A stretch of 64,000 bases of DNA, from NCBI GenBank assembly GCA_947561585.1, contig CANNZV010001853.1:124001-188000 (forward strand), written 5' to 3'. Positions 23,801-34,605 of the stretch are shown piece after piece; position 1 is the first letter of the stretch; each line of letters opens with the position of its first letter. The notes under the pieces were generated by a model. That model ran no database searches and was not told the DNA's origin. It was given only the letters and a program-made list of their open reading frames with translations. A program made the translations under genes and the position numbers. This DNA comes from Caprella mutica (Eukaryota > Arthropoda > Malacostraca > Amphipoda > Caprellidae).

Positions 23801-24019
23801 GGCACTGAACCTCTCAGTAGATCAGCAGACCAGGTGCAGCCTACGGTTGAGCCAGAGGCTCTAACGGCAGAGCAGGAGCAGGTTATGGCTGAGTCTGATG
23901 AGTCAGACTCTGATAGACCCGAGGAAATCGGTGAAGTTGTCAGGGCTCCCGTGGAGGAGCCAAGACGATCAGGTAGGATTCGTCGTCAACCTGGTTGGTT
24001 GGCCGACTATGTCCCATGA
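20861..24019 (+). pseudogene. pol: Pol polyprotein, copy 1, interrupted by one TGA
   Basis: Protease, RT, RNase H and integrase as in copy 2, but codon 501 is TGA (22361-22363) where copy 2 has CGA (Arg), a single C-to-T change at a CpG. The stop falls between the RT (YIDD) and RNase H domains, so only protease and RT would be made. The frame resumes at once and runs to TGA 24017-24019, with an ATG at 22382 that would give a separate RNase H-integrase part. Otherwise the coding sequence appears intact. The single lesion fits a very recent inactivation, or a sequencing or assembly error. Confidence 0.9.
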
Positions 24020-24034
24020 GTTCTTAAAGGAACT

Positions 24035-24042
24035 AGGGGGGA
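24035..24042 (+). other. Polypurine tract, copy 1
   Basis: agggggga directly abuts the TG of the 3' LTR, the expected primer for plus-strand DNA synthesis. The equivalent in copy 2 is 37780-37787. Confidence 0.75.
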
Positions 24043-24587
24043 TGTGGTAACTTGCTGTACTAATCTGTGATTACAAAAATGGTTGGAAGCGGCAAGCCAC
24101 TGATAATGACAGAGGATTTTTTGAAGTGACCAGTCGCGTTTTGAGACCTGCTTCTGTAAAGTGTTCTGTGAGTGTTTCAAGCTTTGTCTGTGACAAAAGT
24201 GTTTTGTAAGTAACGTGTTACTTGCCTAACGGTTAGGTAGTTTTTGGGAGTACTTGTTGTACTAGCGTCGGTTTACTTTGGAAGTAAACCACGTAGTGGT
24301 GAGTTGCTTTCCTAAGCACGCAAGTTGAGGTTTGCATTTTGTGTGATTTGCTTCCTAGGTACAACCTTTTTGTACTGTGAGTACAAGAAGTGTTTACCGG
24401 TTGTCTCATCATACGGTTGTACGTTGTACAATCAGGTGTGAGTTGGCCAGTTAAAGGGGTGGTTGGAGACTGTGCAAGAGTTCTAGGAACTCGCAACTAG
24501 GATTGCAGTTAGTTTTTGCTTTGGCTAACTAACCAGTGACGTCACTGCATCAGCTCTTGGGAGCTAGCAACTGAGGTTGTTCCTTCA
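24043..24587 (+). repeat. 3' LTR, copy 1
   Basis: 545 bp, near-identical to 19329-19873. Followed by the target duplication gatct at 24588-24592. Confidence 0.95.
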
Positions 24588-27522
24588 GATCTATTAACAG
24601 AAAAGGAGCTATCTACAGCAAAAGATCTATCAACAATAAGGGATCTATCTGCAGCAAAGAATCCATCTACAGCAAAGGATCTATCTTCAGCAAAGGATCT
24701 ATCTACAGCAAAGTGATCTATCTACAGTGGGGGATCGATCTACAGCAAATGATCTATCTACAGCAAAGTGTTCCATCTACAGCAGAGGATCTATCTACAG
24801 CAAAGGATCTATTTACAGCAGAAGATCTTTCTACAGCAGAGGATCTATTTACAGCAGAAGATCTTTCTACAGCAGAGGTTCTTTCTACGGCAAATGATCT
24901 ATCTACAGCAAAGGATCTATTTACAGAAAAGGATCTATCTACAGCAAATTATCTATCTACAACGAACGATTTATCTACAACAAAGGATCTATCTACATAT
25001 AAGGATCCATCTACAGCAAAGGATCTATCTACAGTAAAAGTTCTATCGACAGCAAAGGACCTATCTACAGTAAAGGATCTATCTACCTCATATGATCAAT
25101 CCACAGCAAGGGATCTATCTACAGCAAAGGATCTATTTACAGTAAAGGAGCTCTCTACAGCAAAAGATCTATCTACAATAAGGGATCTATCTTCAGCAAA
25201 GGATATATCTACATCAAATGATCTATCTTCAGCAAAGGTTCTTTCTACAGCATAAGATCTATCGACAGTAAATGATCTATCTACAATAAGTGATCTATCA
25301 ACATCAAAGGATCTATCTACAGCAAAAGATCTATCTACAGCAAATGATCAATCTACAGCAAAGGATATATCTACAGTAAAGGAACTCTATACAGCCAAAG
25401 GATCCATTTACAGCGAAGGACCTATCTACAGTAAGGGATCTATTTACAGCGAAGGATCAATCTACAGCAAATGATCTATCTACAGCAAAGGATCTATCTA
25501 CAGCATAGGATCTATCTACAGCAATGGATCTATCTACAGTAAAAGATCTTTTTGCAGCAAAGGATAAATCTACAGCAAAGGATCTTTTTACAGCGAAGGA
25601 TCGATCTACAGCAAAGGATCCATCTACAGCAAAGGATCCATCTACAGCAAAGGATCTATCTACAGAAAAGGATCTATCTACAGCAAATGATCTATCTACA
25701 GTCAAGGATTTCTCTACTGCAAAGGATCTCTCTACAGCAAAGGATCTATCTACAGCAAAGGATCTATTTACAGCGAAGGATCTATCTACAACAAAGGATC
25801 TATCTACAGCAAAGAATCTATCTACAGCAAAGGATCTATCTACAGCAAAGTATCTATCTACAGTCAAGGATTTATCTACTGCAAAGGATCTCTCTACAGC
25901 AAAGGATCAATCTACATTTAAGGATCTATCTTAAGCAAAGGATTTATCTACAGCAAAGGATCTATCTACAGCAAAGTGATCTATCTTCAGTAAGGGATCT
26001 ATCTACAGCAAATTATCTGTCTACACCAAAGGATCTTTCTACAGCGCAGGATCTGTCAACAGCAAAGGATAAATCTATAGCAAAAGATCTATTTACAACA
26101 AAAGTTCTATCTAAAGCAAAGGATCTATCTACAGCAAAGGATCTATTTACAGTAAAGAAGCTATCTACAGCAGAAGATCTATCAACAATAAGGGATCTAT
26201 CTGCAGCAAAGGATCTATCTACAGCAAAGGATCTATCTTCAGCAAAGGATCTATCTACAGCAAAGTGATCTATCTACAGAAAGGGATCTATCTACAGCAA
26301 AGAATCTATCTACACTGAAGGATCTTTCTACAGCGAAAGATCTTTCTACAGCAGAGGATTTTTCTACAGCAAAGGATCTATCTACAGCAAAGGATCTATT
26401 TACAGTATGGGATCTATCTACAACAACGGTTTTATCTACAATAAAAGATCTATCTACAGAAAAGGATCTATCTACAGCGTAGAATCTATCTAAAGCAAAG
26501 GATCCATCTACAGCAAAGGATCTATCTACAGTAAAGGATCTATCTACTGCAAAGGAACTGTCTACAGCAAAGGATCTATCTACAACAAAGAATCTATCTA
26601 CACCAAAGGATCAATCTACAGCAAATGATCTATCTACAGTAAAGGGACTACATACAGCAAAGGATCCATCTACAGTCAAGGATCTATCAACAGCAAAGGA
26701 TCAATCTATAGCAAAAGATCTATTTACAACAAAATGTCTATCCACAGCAAAAAATCTATCTACAGCGAAGGATCTATCTACAGGAAAGGATCTATCTACA
26801 GCAAAGGATCTATTTACAGTAAAGGAGCTATCTACAGCAAAAGATCTATCAACACTGAGGGATCTCTCTACAGCATAGGACCTATCTACAGTAAAGGATC
26901 TATCTACCTCATATGATCAATCCACAGCAAGAGATCTATCTACAGCAAAGGATCTATTTACAGAAAAGGAGCTATCTACAGCAAAAGATCTATCTACAAT
27001 AAGGGATCTATCTTCAGCAAAGGATATATCTACAGCAAATGATCTATCTTCAGCAAATGTTCTTTCTACAGCATAAGATCTATCGACAGCAAAGGATCTA
27101 TCTACAATAAGTGATCTATCTACATCAAAGGATCTATCTACAGCAAAAGATCTATCTACAACAAATGATCAATCTACAGCAAAGGATATATCTACAGTAA
27201 AGGATCTCTATACAGCCAAAGGATCCATTTACAGCAAAGGACCTATCTACAGTAAGGGATCTATTTACAGCGAAGGATCAATCTACAGAAAATGATCTAT
27301 CAACAGCAAAGGATCTATCTACAGCATAGAATCTATCTACAGCAATGGATCTATCTACAGTAAAAGATCTTTTTGCAGCAAAGGATAAATCTACAGCAAA
27401 GGATCTTTTTACAGCGAAGGATCGATCTACAGCAAAGGATCCATCTACAGCAAAGGATCTATTTACAGCAAAGGATCTATCTACACCAAAGGATCTATCT
27501 AAAGTCAAGGATTTATCTACTG
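24588..27522 (+). repeat. 18-bp satellite array, segment 2
   Basis: Same monomer as segment 1, uninterrupted between the LTR element and the Penelope-like element. Variants with tttacagcgaaggatc, ctcatatgatcaatcc and caaagtgatc recur at fixed places in each higher-order unit and serve as landmarks. Confidence 0.95.
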
Positions 27523-27725
27523 ATTGAAGAAAATAGAGGACTCCTTGGTTGCTACATTATGTTTAGGGTGAAGAACTCAACAAGAAGTAGTTTGAATTTT
27601 CCCAAGCTTTCAGAATCCTTCGTGGTTTCCGTCTTCAGTGGTAACATTTATTAAAATACAAGCGACTTATAATCTACCTACTAGTAATCATGATACATAT
27701 CCTAACTTCTATTTTTTTATACATT

Positions 27726-29916
27726 TCAATTTTAATTTTTAACTATCTTATTAACTATAGGAACTATTTACTAAGGGACTTCCTATGCTCTATTTAAAGT
27801 GTCATCCTACCCATGCGTATAATAAGATTCTAATTTCCTCCTATTAAAAGTATGTTGACATTGTTACAATATTCTAACATTATCAAAATCTAAACAATGG
27901 CCTGTATCTCTATTATGTTAATATATCTATGACTATTCTACTCTCTTAAGTACATTAGATTTATGTTCTTTAATTCTATCACCTAACATTCTACCTGTTT
28001 CTCCTACGTATTTACTATCACAATCCTAACAATCTATCTAGTATACTACATTAATTTTACATTTTTTCTCTAATCTATCTTTTACTCTTATAACCTAATT
28101 GCCTATAGTATTAGTGGATCTATTACTCAATACAATGTCAAATGGTTTCAATATTTTTTAAACTCGTTCACTTGTTCTTTTTATGTATGGGGCTACTATG
28201 TATCTCTTATTGCTGTTCTCTTCTTCTCTTCTTTCTGGTTGTTATTCGTTTTGTAGGGCAATTCTCTTCTTATTTATAACTCTATTAATTATTTAGTGTT
28301 AGATCTCGTCTTATTTCATCTTAATCGTCTTCTAAATGTGATTGGCTGCAAATTTTGAAAGCCCTGGATACTAATGAGTTTATCACACTGATTTTCTAAG
28401 TTTTTGAATTGTAGCTACTATAATTTAAATATTTTCCGGTATTTGAGGGTTTTCGGTATATTGTGAAATCTATTTATCCACATTCTTTTTTCATGAGTTT
28501 GATATCCAGAAAAGCTAATTTGTTGTCCTCTTCTATTTCCTACGTGAATTGAATATGTTGGTTGATACTATTAATGAATGTAAATAATGACTCTTTTCTA
28601 TTTCCTGGAATGATGACTAAACAATCATCAACGTATCTTTTCCACAGTAATATTTCGCATGGAGGATTAGATAGAATTTGTTTTTCTATGTTTTACATCA
28701 CCATCTCAGCGATGACGGCTGATATTGGTGATCCCATGGGAGTTCCCTTTATCTGTTTGTATATGTCATTATTGTATTGGAAGAAATTGGAATCAATACA
28801 AATTTTGACTAAATTCATTATGTCTTCTTTCTCGAGATTAGTCCAAGTATGAATTTCGTCATCCAATTCTATTGCTTCTGCTACGCACTACAATGCAAAA
28901 TCTTAAGGAATGCAGGTAAATAGACTTTTTACATCATAAGAGACTAAAATGTTATCTTCCGGGACAATCATATTTTCCAACACTTCTTTAGCTTGGTAGG
29001 AATTTTTTAATTTCTATGGTGCTTTATCCGTTATTGGAGTAAGTAATTTCGACATAAATTTTGCTAGTTCATATGTAGGACTGTCTATGAATGACACTAT
29101 TGGTCTAATTGGATTATCTACTTTATGCGTTTTTATATTGGCTTAAAATCTAGGAGTAATAGTTTTATTACAATATAATTTCTTGTAGGTTTCATCATCT
29201 ATTTTTTTATTATCTTTTAATTTCTTTAGTAGATAGTTCAGTTTGTTCTTCAAAGTATTCGTAGGATTTGATGATAATTTAGAATAAGTACTAGTTTAGT
29301 TCAGATGATGTAGTACTTTATCATTATATTCAATTTAATCTGTAATTACTAAAGCATTTCCTTTATCAACTTTAGTTATTTTTATAGTTTGATCATTTTT
29401 TATAGTTTTCAATGTATCTTTTTCTCTATTTGTCAAGTTCAATTATTTTGCATTGCACATAGATATCTGAATAGCATTTACTACATTTTACTTAACTTGT
29501 GGTTTGTCTCGATAAGATATGTCACGGCAATTTTCGATAGCTCCATCAACAGAAGCAGTAAGGGTCAGAATATCCCATTTTGAGTGTCCTGTGTTGAAGT
29601 TAGATCCTTTCGACAATACATTTATTTGTTCTTGAGTTACTAATTTACTTGACAGATTAATCACGGCAGATCTATTCTAACGAACATTGTTGTTAATCCT
29701 AGCAATATTTAGATTTTCTAAATATTCATACTTTTCTATCAGTCGTATCTTCTCTTAAGACATTTTCCTGGTGTGTTTATCATTCGCGGTTTCAATTAGT
29801 CTTTACATCAATTCATTACTCAATATTCCAGTCAGTTTACATTTCAGTTGGTGTATTTTATTCTTGTACTCATGAATCCTTTTATGATTATCACTAATGA
29901 AGAACTTTAAGCACAT
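27726..29916 (-). pseudogene. Penelope-like RT/GIY-YIG protein with in-frame TAA/TAG, copy 1
   Basis: Reading leftward, the frame contains VLSKGSNFN, VDKGNALVIT, IKTHKVDNPIRPIVS, SYDVKSLFT, MGSPISAVIAE and RYVDD (28624-28635), all Penelope-like RT motifs. FLDIKLM and IYRKPSNTGKY follow, then the endonuclease motif KYVGETGR (near 27990-28013). About 30 codons in this frame are TAA or TAG, mostly where Gln fits the family (for example VMxNIEKQ, VYxIDCxDC). None is TGA until the terminal TGA at 27726-27728. One 20-base deletion near 28285 breaks the frame between RT and endonuclease. The protein would copy element RNA into the chromosome by target-primed reverse transcription. The N terminus may be cut by the inversion junction at 29940. 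Confidence 0.8.
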
Positions 29917-29940
29917 CTTTGGGAGAGTAATTTAAAAGTA

Positions 29941-30814
29941 TTACATTCATTAATAGTATCAACCAACATATTCAATTCACGTTGGAAATAGAAGAGGACA
30001 ACAAATTAGCTTTTCTGGATATTAAACTCATGAAAAAAGAATGTGGATAAATAGATTTCACAATATACTGAAAACCCTCAAATACCGGAAAATATTTAGA
30101 TTATAGTAGCTACAATTCAAAAACTTAGAAAATCAGTGTGATAAACTCATTAGTATCCAGGGCTTTCAAATTTGCAGCCAATCACATTTAGAAGACGAAT
30201 TAGATGAAATAAGACGAGATCTAACACAAAATAATTATCCGAAAAGAGAAATTAATAGAGTTATAAATAAGAAGAGAATTGCCCTACAAAACGAATAACA
30301 ACCAGAAAGAAGAGAAGAAGAGAACAGCAATAAGAGATACATAGTAGCCCCATACATAAAAAGAACAAGTGAACGAGTTTAAAGAATATTGAAACCATTT
30401 AACATTGTATTGAGTAATAGATCCACTAATACTATAGGCAATTAGGTTATAAGAGTAAAAGATAGATTAGAGAAAGAATGTAAAATTAATGTAGTATACT
30501 AGATAGATTGTTAGGATTGTGATAGTAAATACGTAGGAGAAACAGGTAGAATGTTAGGTGATAGAATTAAAGGATATAAATCTAATGTACTTAAGAGAGT
30601 AGAATAGTCATAGATATATTAACATAATAGAGATACAGGCCATTGTTTAGATTTTGATAATGTTAGGATATTGTAACAATGTCAACATACTTTTAATAGG
30701 AGGAAATTAGAATCATATTATACGCATGGGTAGGATGACACTTTAAATAGAGCATAGGAAGTCCCTTAGTAAATAGTTCCTATAGTTAATAAGATAGTTA
30801 AAAATTAAAATTGA
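29941..30814 (+). pseudogene. 5'-truncated inverted Penelope-like copy, copy 1
   Basis: Repeats the end of the RT and the GIY-YIG region of the neighbouring minus-strand copy in opposite orientation. It lacks the 20-base deletion of that copy but has its own defects: a CGA-to-TGA change at IYxKPSNTG near 30071 and a one-base deletion after AFKF. It ends at the homologous TGA (30812-30814). Most TAA/TAG codons are shared with the other arm, so they were present before the two copies separated. Confidence 0.75.
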
Positions 30815-30981
30815 AATGTATAAAAAAATAGAAGTTAGGATATGTATCATGATTACGAGTAGGTAGATTATAAGTCGCTGGTATTTTATTAATGTTAACC
30901 CTGAAGATGGAAACCACGAAGGATTCTGAAAGCTTGGGAAAATTCAAAACTACTTCTTGTTGAGTTCTTCACCCTAAACAT

Positions 30982-33073
30982 GATTTATCTACTGCAAAGG
31001 ATCTCTCTACAGCAAAGGATCTATCTACAGCAAAGGATCTATTTACAGCGAAGGATCTATCTACAACAAAGGATCTATCTACAGCAAAGGATCTATCTAC
31101 AGCAAAGGATCTATCTACAGCAAAGGATCTATCTACAGTCAAGGATTTATCTACTGCAAAGGATCTCTCTACAGCAAAGGATCAATCTACATTTAAGGAT
31201 CTATCTTAAGCAAAGTATTTATCTACAGCAAATTATCTGTCTACACCAAAGAATCTTTCTACAGCGCAAGATCTGTCAACAGCAAAGGATCAATCTATAG
31301 CAAAAGATCTATTCACAACAAAAGTTCTATCTACAGCAAAGGATCTATCTACAGAAAAGGATCTATCTTCAGCAAAGGATCTATCTACAGTAAAGTGATC
31401 TATCTACAGTAAGGGATCTATCTACAGCAAAGAATCTATCTACACTATAGGATCTTTCTACAGCGAAAGATCTTTCTAGAGCAGAGGAACTTTCTACAGC
31501 AAAGGATCTATCTATAGCAAAGGATCTATTTACAGTATGGGATCTATCTACAACAACGGTTTTATCTACAATAAAAGATCTATCTACAGAAAAGGATCTA
31601 TCTACAGCGAAGAATCTATCTAAAGCAAAGGATCCATCTACAGCAAAAGATCTATCTACAGTAAAGGATCTATCTACTGCAAAGGAACTGTCTACAGCAA
31701 AGGATCTATCTACAACAAAGAATCTATCTACAGCAAAGAATCTATGTTCAGCAAATAATCTATCTACAGCAAATGATCTATCTACAGCAAAGGATAAATC
31801 TACAGCAAAGGATCAATCTACAGCAAATAATCTATCTACAGTAAAGGGATTATATACAGCAAAGGATCTATCTACAGCAAAGGATCTATCTACAACAAAG
31901 GATCTATCTACAGTAAAGGATCTATCTACAACAACCGATTTATCTACAGCAAAGGATCTATCTACAGCAAAGGAACCATCTACAACAAAAGATCTATCTA
32001 CAGTAAAGGATCTATCTACTGCAAAGTATCTGTCTTCATCAAAGGATCTATCTACAACAAAGAAACTATTTACAACAAAGAATCCATGTTCAGCAAATAA
32101 TCTATTTACAGCAAATGATCTATCTACAGCAAAGGATCAATCTACAGCAAAGGATCAATCTACAGCAAATAATCTATCTACAGTAAAGGGACTATATACA
32201 ACAAAGGATCCATCTAAAGTTGAGGATCTATCAACAGCAAAGGATCAATTTATAACAAAAGATCTATTTATAACAAAAGTTCTATCTACAGCAAAGAATC
32301 TATCTACAGCAAAGGATCCATCTACAGGAAAGGATCTATCTACAGCAAAGGATTTACAGTAAAGGAGCTATCTACAGCAAGAGATCTATCAACAATGAAG
32401 GATCTACCTTCAGCAAAGGATCTATCTACATCAAAGGATCTATCCTCAGAAAAGTATCTTAATAAAGCATAGGATCTATGTACAGTAATGGATCTATCTA
32501 CTGCATAGGATACATCTACTGCAAAGAATCTATCTACAGCAAAGAATCTATCTTCAGCAAAGAATCTATCTACAGCAAAGGATCTATCTACAGCAAAGGA
32601 TCTGTTCTACAGCAAAGGATCTACCTACAGCAAAGGATCTATCTACAGTCAAGGATTTATCTACTGCAAAGGATCTCTCTACAGCATAGGATCAATCTAA
32701 AGTTAAGGATCTACCTTAAGCAAAGGATCTATCAACAGCAAAGGATCTATCTAAAGCCAATGATCTATCTACAACAAAGGATCTATTTGCAACAGCAGAA
32801 CTTTATACAGCAAAGGATCTATCTACAGCAAAGGATCTATCTTCGGCAAAGTGATCTATCTTCAGTAAGGGATCTATCTACAGCAAAGAATCTGTCTTCA
32901 CCAAAGGATCTCTCTACAACGCAGGATCTGTCAACAGCAAAGGATCAATCTATAGCAAAAGATCTATTTACAACAAAAGTTCAATCTACAGCGAAAAATC
33001 TATCTACAGCAAAGGATCTATCTACAGCAAATGATCTATCTACAGGAAAGGATCTATCTAAAGCAAAGGATCT
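30982..33073 (+). repeat. 18-bp satellite array, segment 3
   Basis: Same monomer. The boundary between the first and second 13.7-kb units falls inside this segment at about 31858. Confidence 0.95.
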
Positions 33074-33618
33074 TGTGGTAACTTGCTGTACTAATCTGTG
33101 ATTACAAAAATGGTTGGAAGCGGCAAGCCACTGATAATGACAGAGGATTTTTTGAAGTGACCAGTCGCGTTTTGAGACCTGCTTCTGTAAAGTGTTCTGT
33201 GAGTGTTTCAAGCTTTGTCTGTGACAAAAGTGTTTTGTAAGTAACGTGTTACTTGCCTAACGGTTAGGTAGTTTTTGGGAGTACATGTTGTACTAGCTTC
33301 GGTTTACTTTGGAAGTAAACCACGTAGTGGTGAGTTGCTTTCCTAAGCACGCAAGTTGAGGTTTGCATTTTGTGTGATTTGCTTCCTAGGTACAACCTTT
33401 TTGTACTGTGAGTACAAGAAGTGTTTACCGGTTGTCTCATCATACGGTTGTACGTTGTACAATCAGGTGTGAGTTGGCCAGTTAAAGGGGTGGTTGGAGA
33501 CTGTGCAAGAGTTCTAGGAACTCGCAACTAGGATTGCAGTTAGTTTTTGCTTTGGCTAACTAACCAGTGACGTCACTGCATCAGCTCTTGGGAGCTAGCA
33601 ACTGAGGTTGTTCCTTCA
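33074..33618 (+). repeat. 5' LTR, copy 2
   Basis: 545 bp. It differs from the 3' LTR (37788-38332) at gtacatg/gtacttg, shared with copy 1, and at agcttcgg/agcgtcgg, private to this copy. Confidence 0.95.
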
Positions 33619-33655
33619 AGCTATCTAGGCTTTATCACATCTTTGTGACGTCATC

Positions 33656-34597
33656 ATGTCTGACTCTGAGAAAGCAGGCAAGACTGATACTGGTTCTTCT
33701 AGTGAGGGACCAGGGATGTCTGGGACATCCAGTATGATTGATATTGGCCAATTGGCAAGCATTTTAATGCAGGCCAAGGGGCCAATTATTGATCGGTTGG
33801 GGAGAGCTCTCCCCAAGTTCAGTGGCGATGGCACAGTTGATGTGTCAGAGTGGCTGGACGACTTCGAACGTCGCTGTCGCAGCGAGCGGGTCGAACCCCA
33901 AGAGGTCGTGGACTTCTTGCTCGAGGGCAACGCCGCTCGAGTATTCCGTGCCATGAGGGTGTCGGAAGCCTCTCAGTGGGAGGTAGTCAAGGGAGTACTG
34001 CTGGCTCAGTATGGTATGTCCCGGCAGGAAGCGTACAGACGTTTCACGTCTCGTCAGCTTTTATCTGGCGAGGCTGTGGACGTTTATGTTGACGACCTGC
34101 AGCGCTTCGGTGCTAGGATGGAGGTGAAAACCGATTGTATGGTTTTCAGAGTGAAGTTCTTTGAAGGACTCCTCCCCTCCATCCATAAGTGGGCAGTGAT
34201 GCTCCCAGAGGCGTACACCTCTGACTTTGACATTTTGGTGTCAAAGGTGCGTGACAGATTGTCCGCACAGAGGGATGCCTCAGGCCAGTCTGGGACAGGC
34301 CAGGCCACCAGAGTGGCTACTGCCTCCAGGAGGCAAGGGCTTTCTTGCCCACGGTGCCAGGGTCCTCACCGGGTGAGAGATTGCACCCAAAGACGTCGCT
34401 CCAAGGTGATGCAGACGGGCAAGCCCTCTTCACATGGGCGAAACTTATGTTTCACCTGTGGGAAGCCCGGGCATTTTGCCCGGGAGTGCCCTGACAGTCC
34501 TGTGACTGTCGCGTCATCCGCTGGTGATGCGGGTTTTTCCGAGGAGGCTGTGGTAAGGGGCACCGCAACCTCCATCGGAGAAACCATGGAAGAGTAA
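33656..34597 (+). CDS. gag: Gag polyprotein, copy 2 (313 aa)
   Basis: The translation is identical to copy 1: a capsid-like region followed by two zinc knuckles (C231/C234/H238/C243 and C265/C268/H273/C278). It packages element RNA in cytoplasmic particles. It ends at TAA 34595-34597, overlapping the -1 pol frame by 70 bases. The slippery GGGTTTT is at 34531-34537. Confidence 0.95.
   Translation: MSDSEKAGKTDTGSSSEGPGMSGTSSMIDIGQLASILMQAKGPIIDRLGRALPKFSGDGTVDVSEWLDDFERRCRSERVEPQEVVDFLLEGNAARVFRAMRVSEASQWEVVKGVLLAQYGMSRQEAYRRFTSRQLLSGEAVDVYVDDLQRFGARMEVKTDCMVFRVKFFEGLLPSIHKWAVMLPEAYTSDFDILVSKVRDRLSAQRDASGQSGTGQATRVATASRRQGLSCPRCQGPHRVRDCTQRRRSKVMQTGKPSSHGRNLCFTCGKPGHFARECPDSPVTVASSAGDAGFSEEAVVRGTATSIGETMEE
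34531..34537 (+). other. Putative -1 ribosomal frameshift site, copy 2
   Basis: GGGTTTT in gag phase, as in copy 1, within the 70-base gag/pol overlap 34528-34597. Confidence 0.6.
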
Positions 34598-34605
34598 AAT
34601 CCTCC

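Larger units (their letters stand above)
19329..24587 (+). mobile_element. LTR retrotransposon copy 1 (Ty3/Gypsy-type order)
   Basis: A 5,259-bp element with 545-bp LTRs (19329-19873 and 24043-24587) that begin TG and end CA. It is flanked by 5-bp target duplications gatct (19324-19328 and 24588-24592) inside the satellite. Gag is followed by protease, reverse transcriptase, RNase H and integrase, which is the Ty3/Gypsy and BEL order rather than the Copia order. The region after the RT (KRHLFSLCGRLTGHYPVAGW) and the NKADQLTR motif in RNase H look unlike typical Gypsy, so the clade is open. In this copy pol carries a premature TGA. Confidence 0.95.
27523..30981. mobile_element. Penelope-like composite element, copy 1
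   Basis: A 3,459-bp insertion in the satellite flanked by a 13-base target duplication gatttatctactg (27510-27522 and 30982-30994). A minus-strand copy with RT and GIY-YIG domains (27523-29940) is joined head-to-head to a 5'-truncated plus-strand copy (29941-30981). The result is inverted arms of about 1.03 kb (27559-28583 and 29941-30981) around a unique middle. Penelope-like elements are known for partial tandem and inverted copies. The left end has about 36 extra bases not found at the right end. An unoccupied version of the target, with one gatttatctactg, is present for example near 50186. Confidence 0.85.
18114..31858 (+). repeat. 13,745-bp segmental duplication, unit 1
   Basis: Every landmark in this unit recurs 13,745 bases later: gag start 19911 and 33656, Penelope-like ORF end 27726 and 41471, and satellite variants. 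By eye the two units differ at only scattered single bases over most of their length. Contents: satellite, LTR retrotransposon, satellite, Penelope-like composite, satellite. Confidence 0.9.

Noticed and set aside
28562..28852. 96-codon plus-strand frame in the Penelope-like element
   Set aside because: It lies antisense to the RT catalytic region, whose motifs (MGSPISA, RYVDD) are on the minus strand.
29389..29583. 64-codon plus-strand frame rich in F, Y and I
   Set aside because: Antisense to the N-terminal part of the Penelope-like RT frame, with no independent support.
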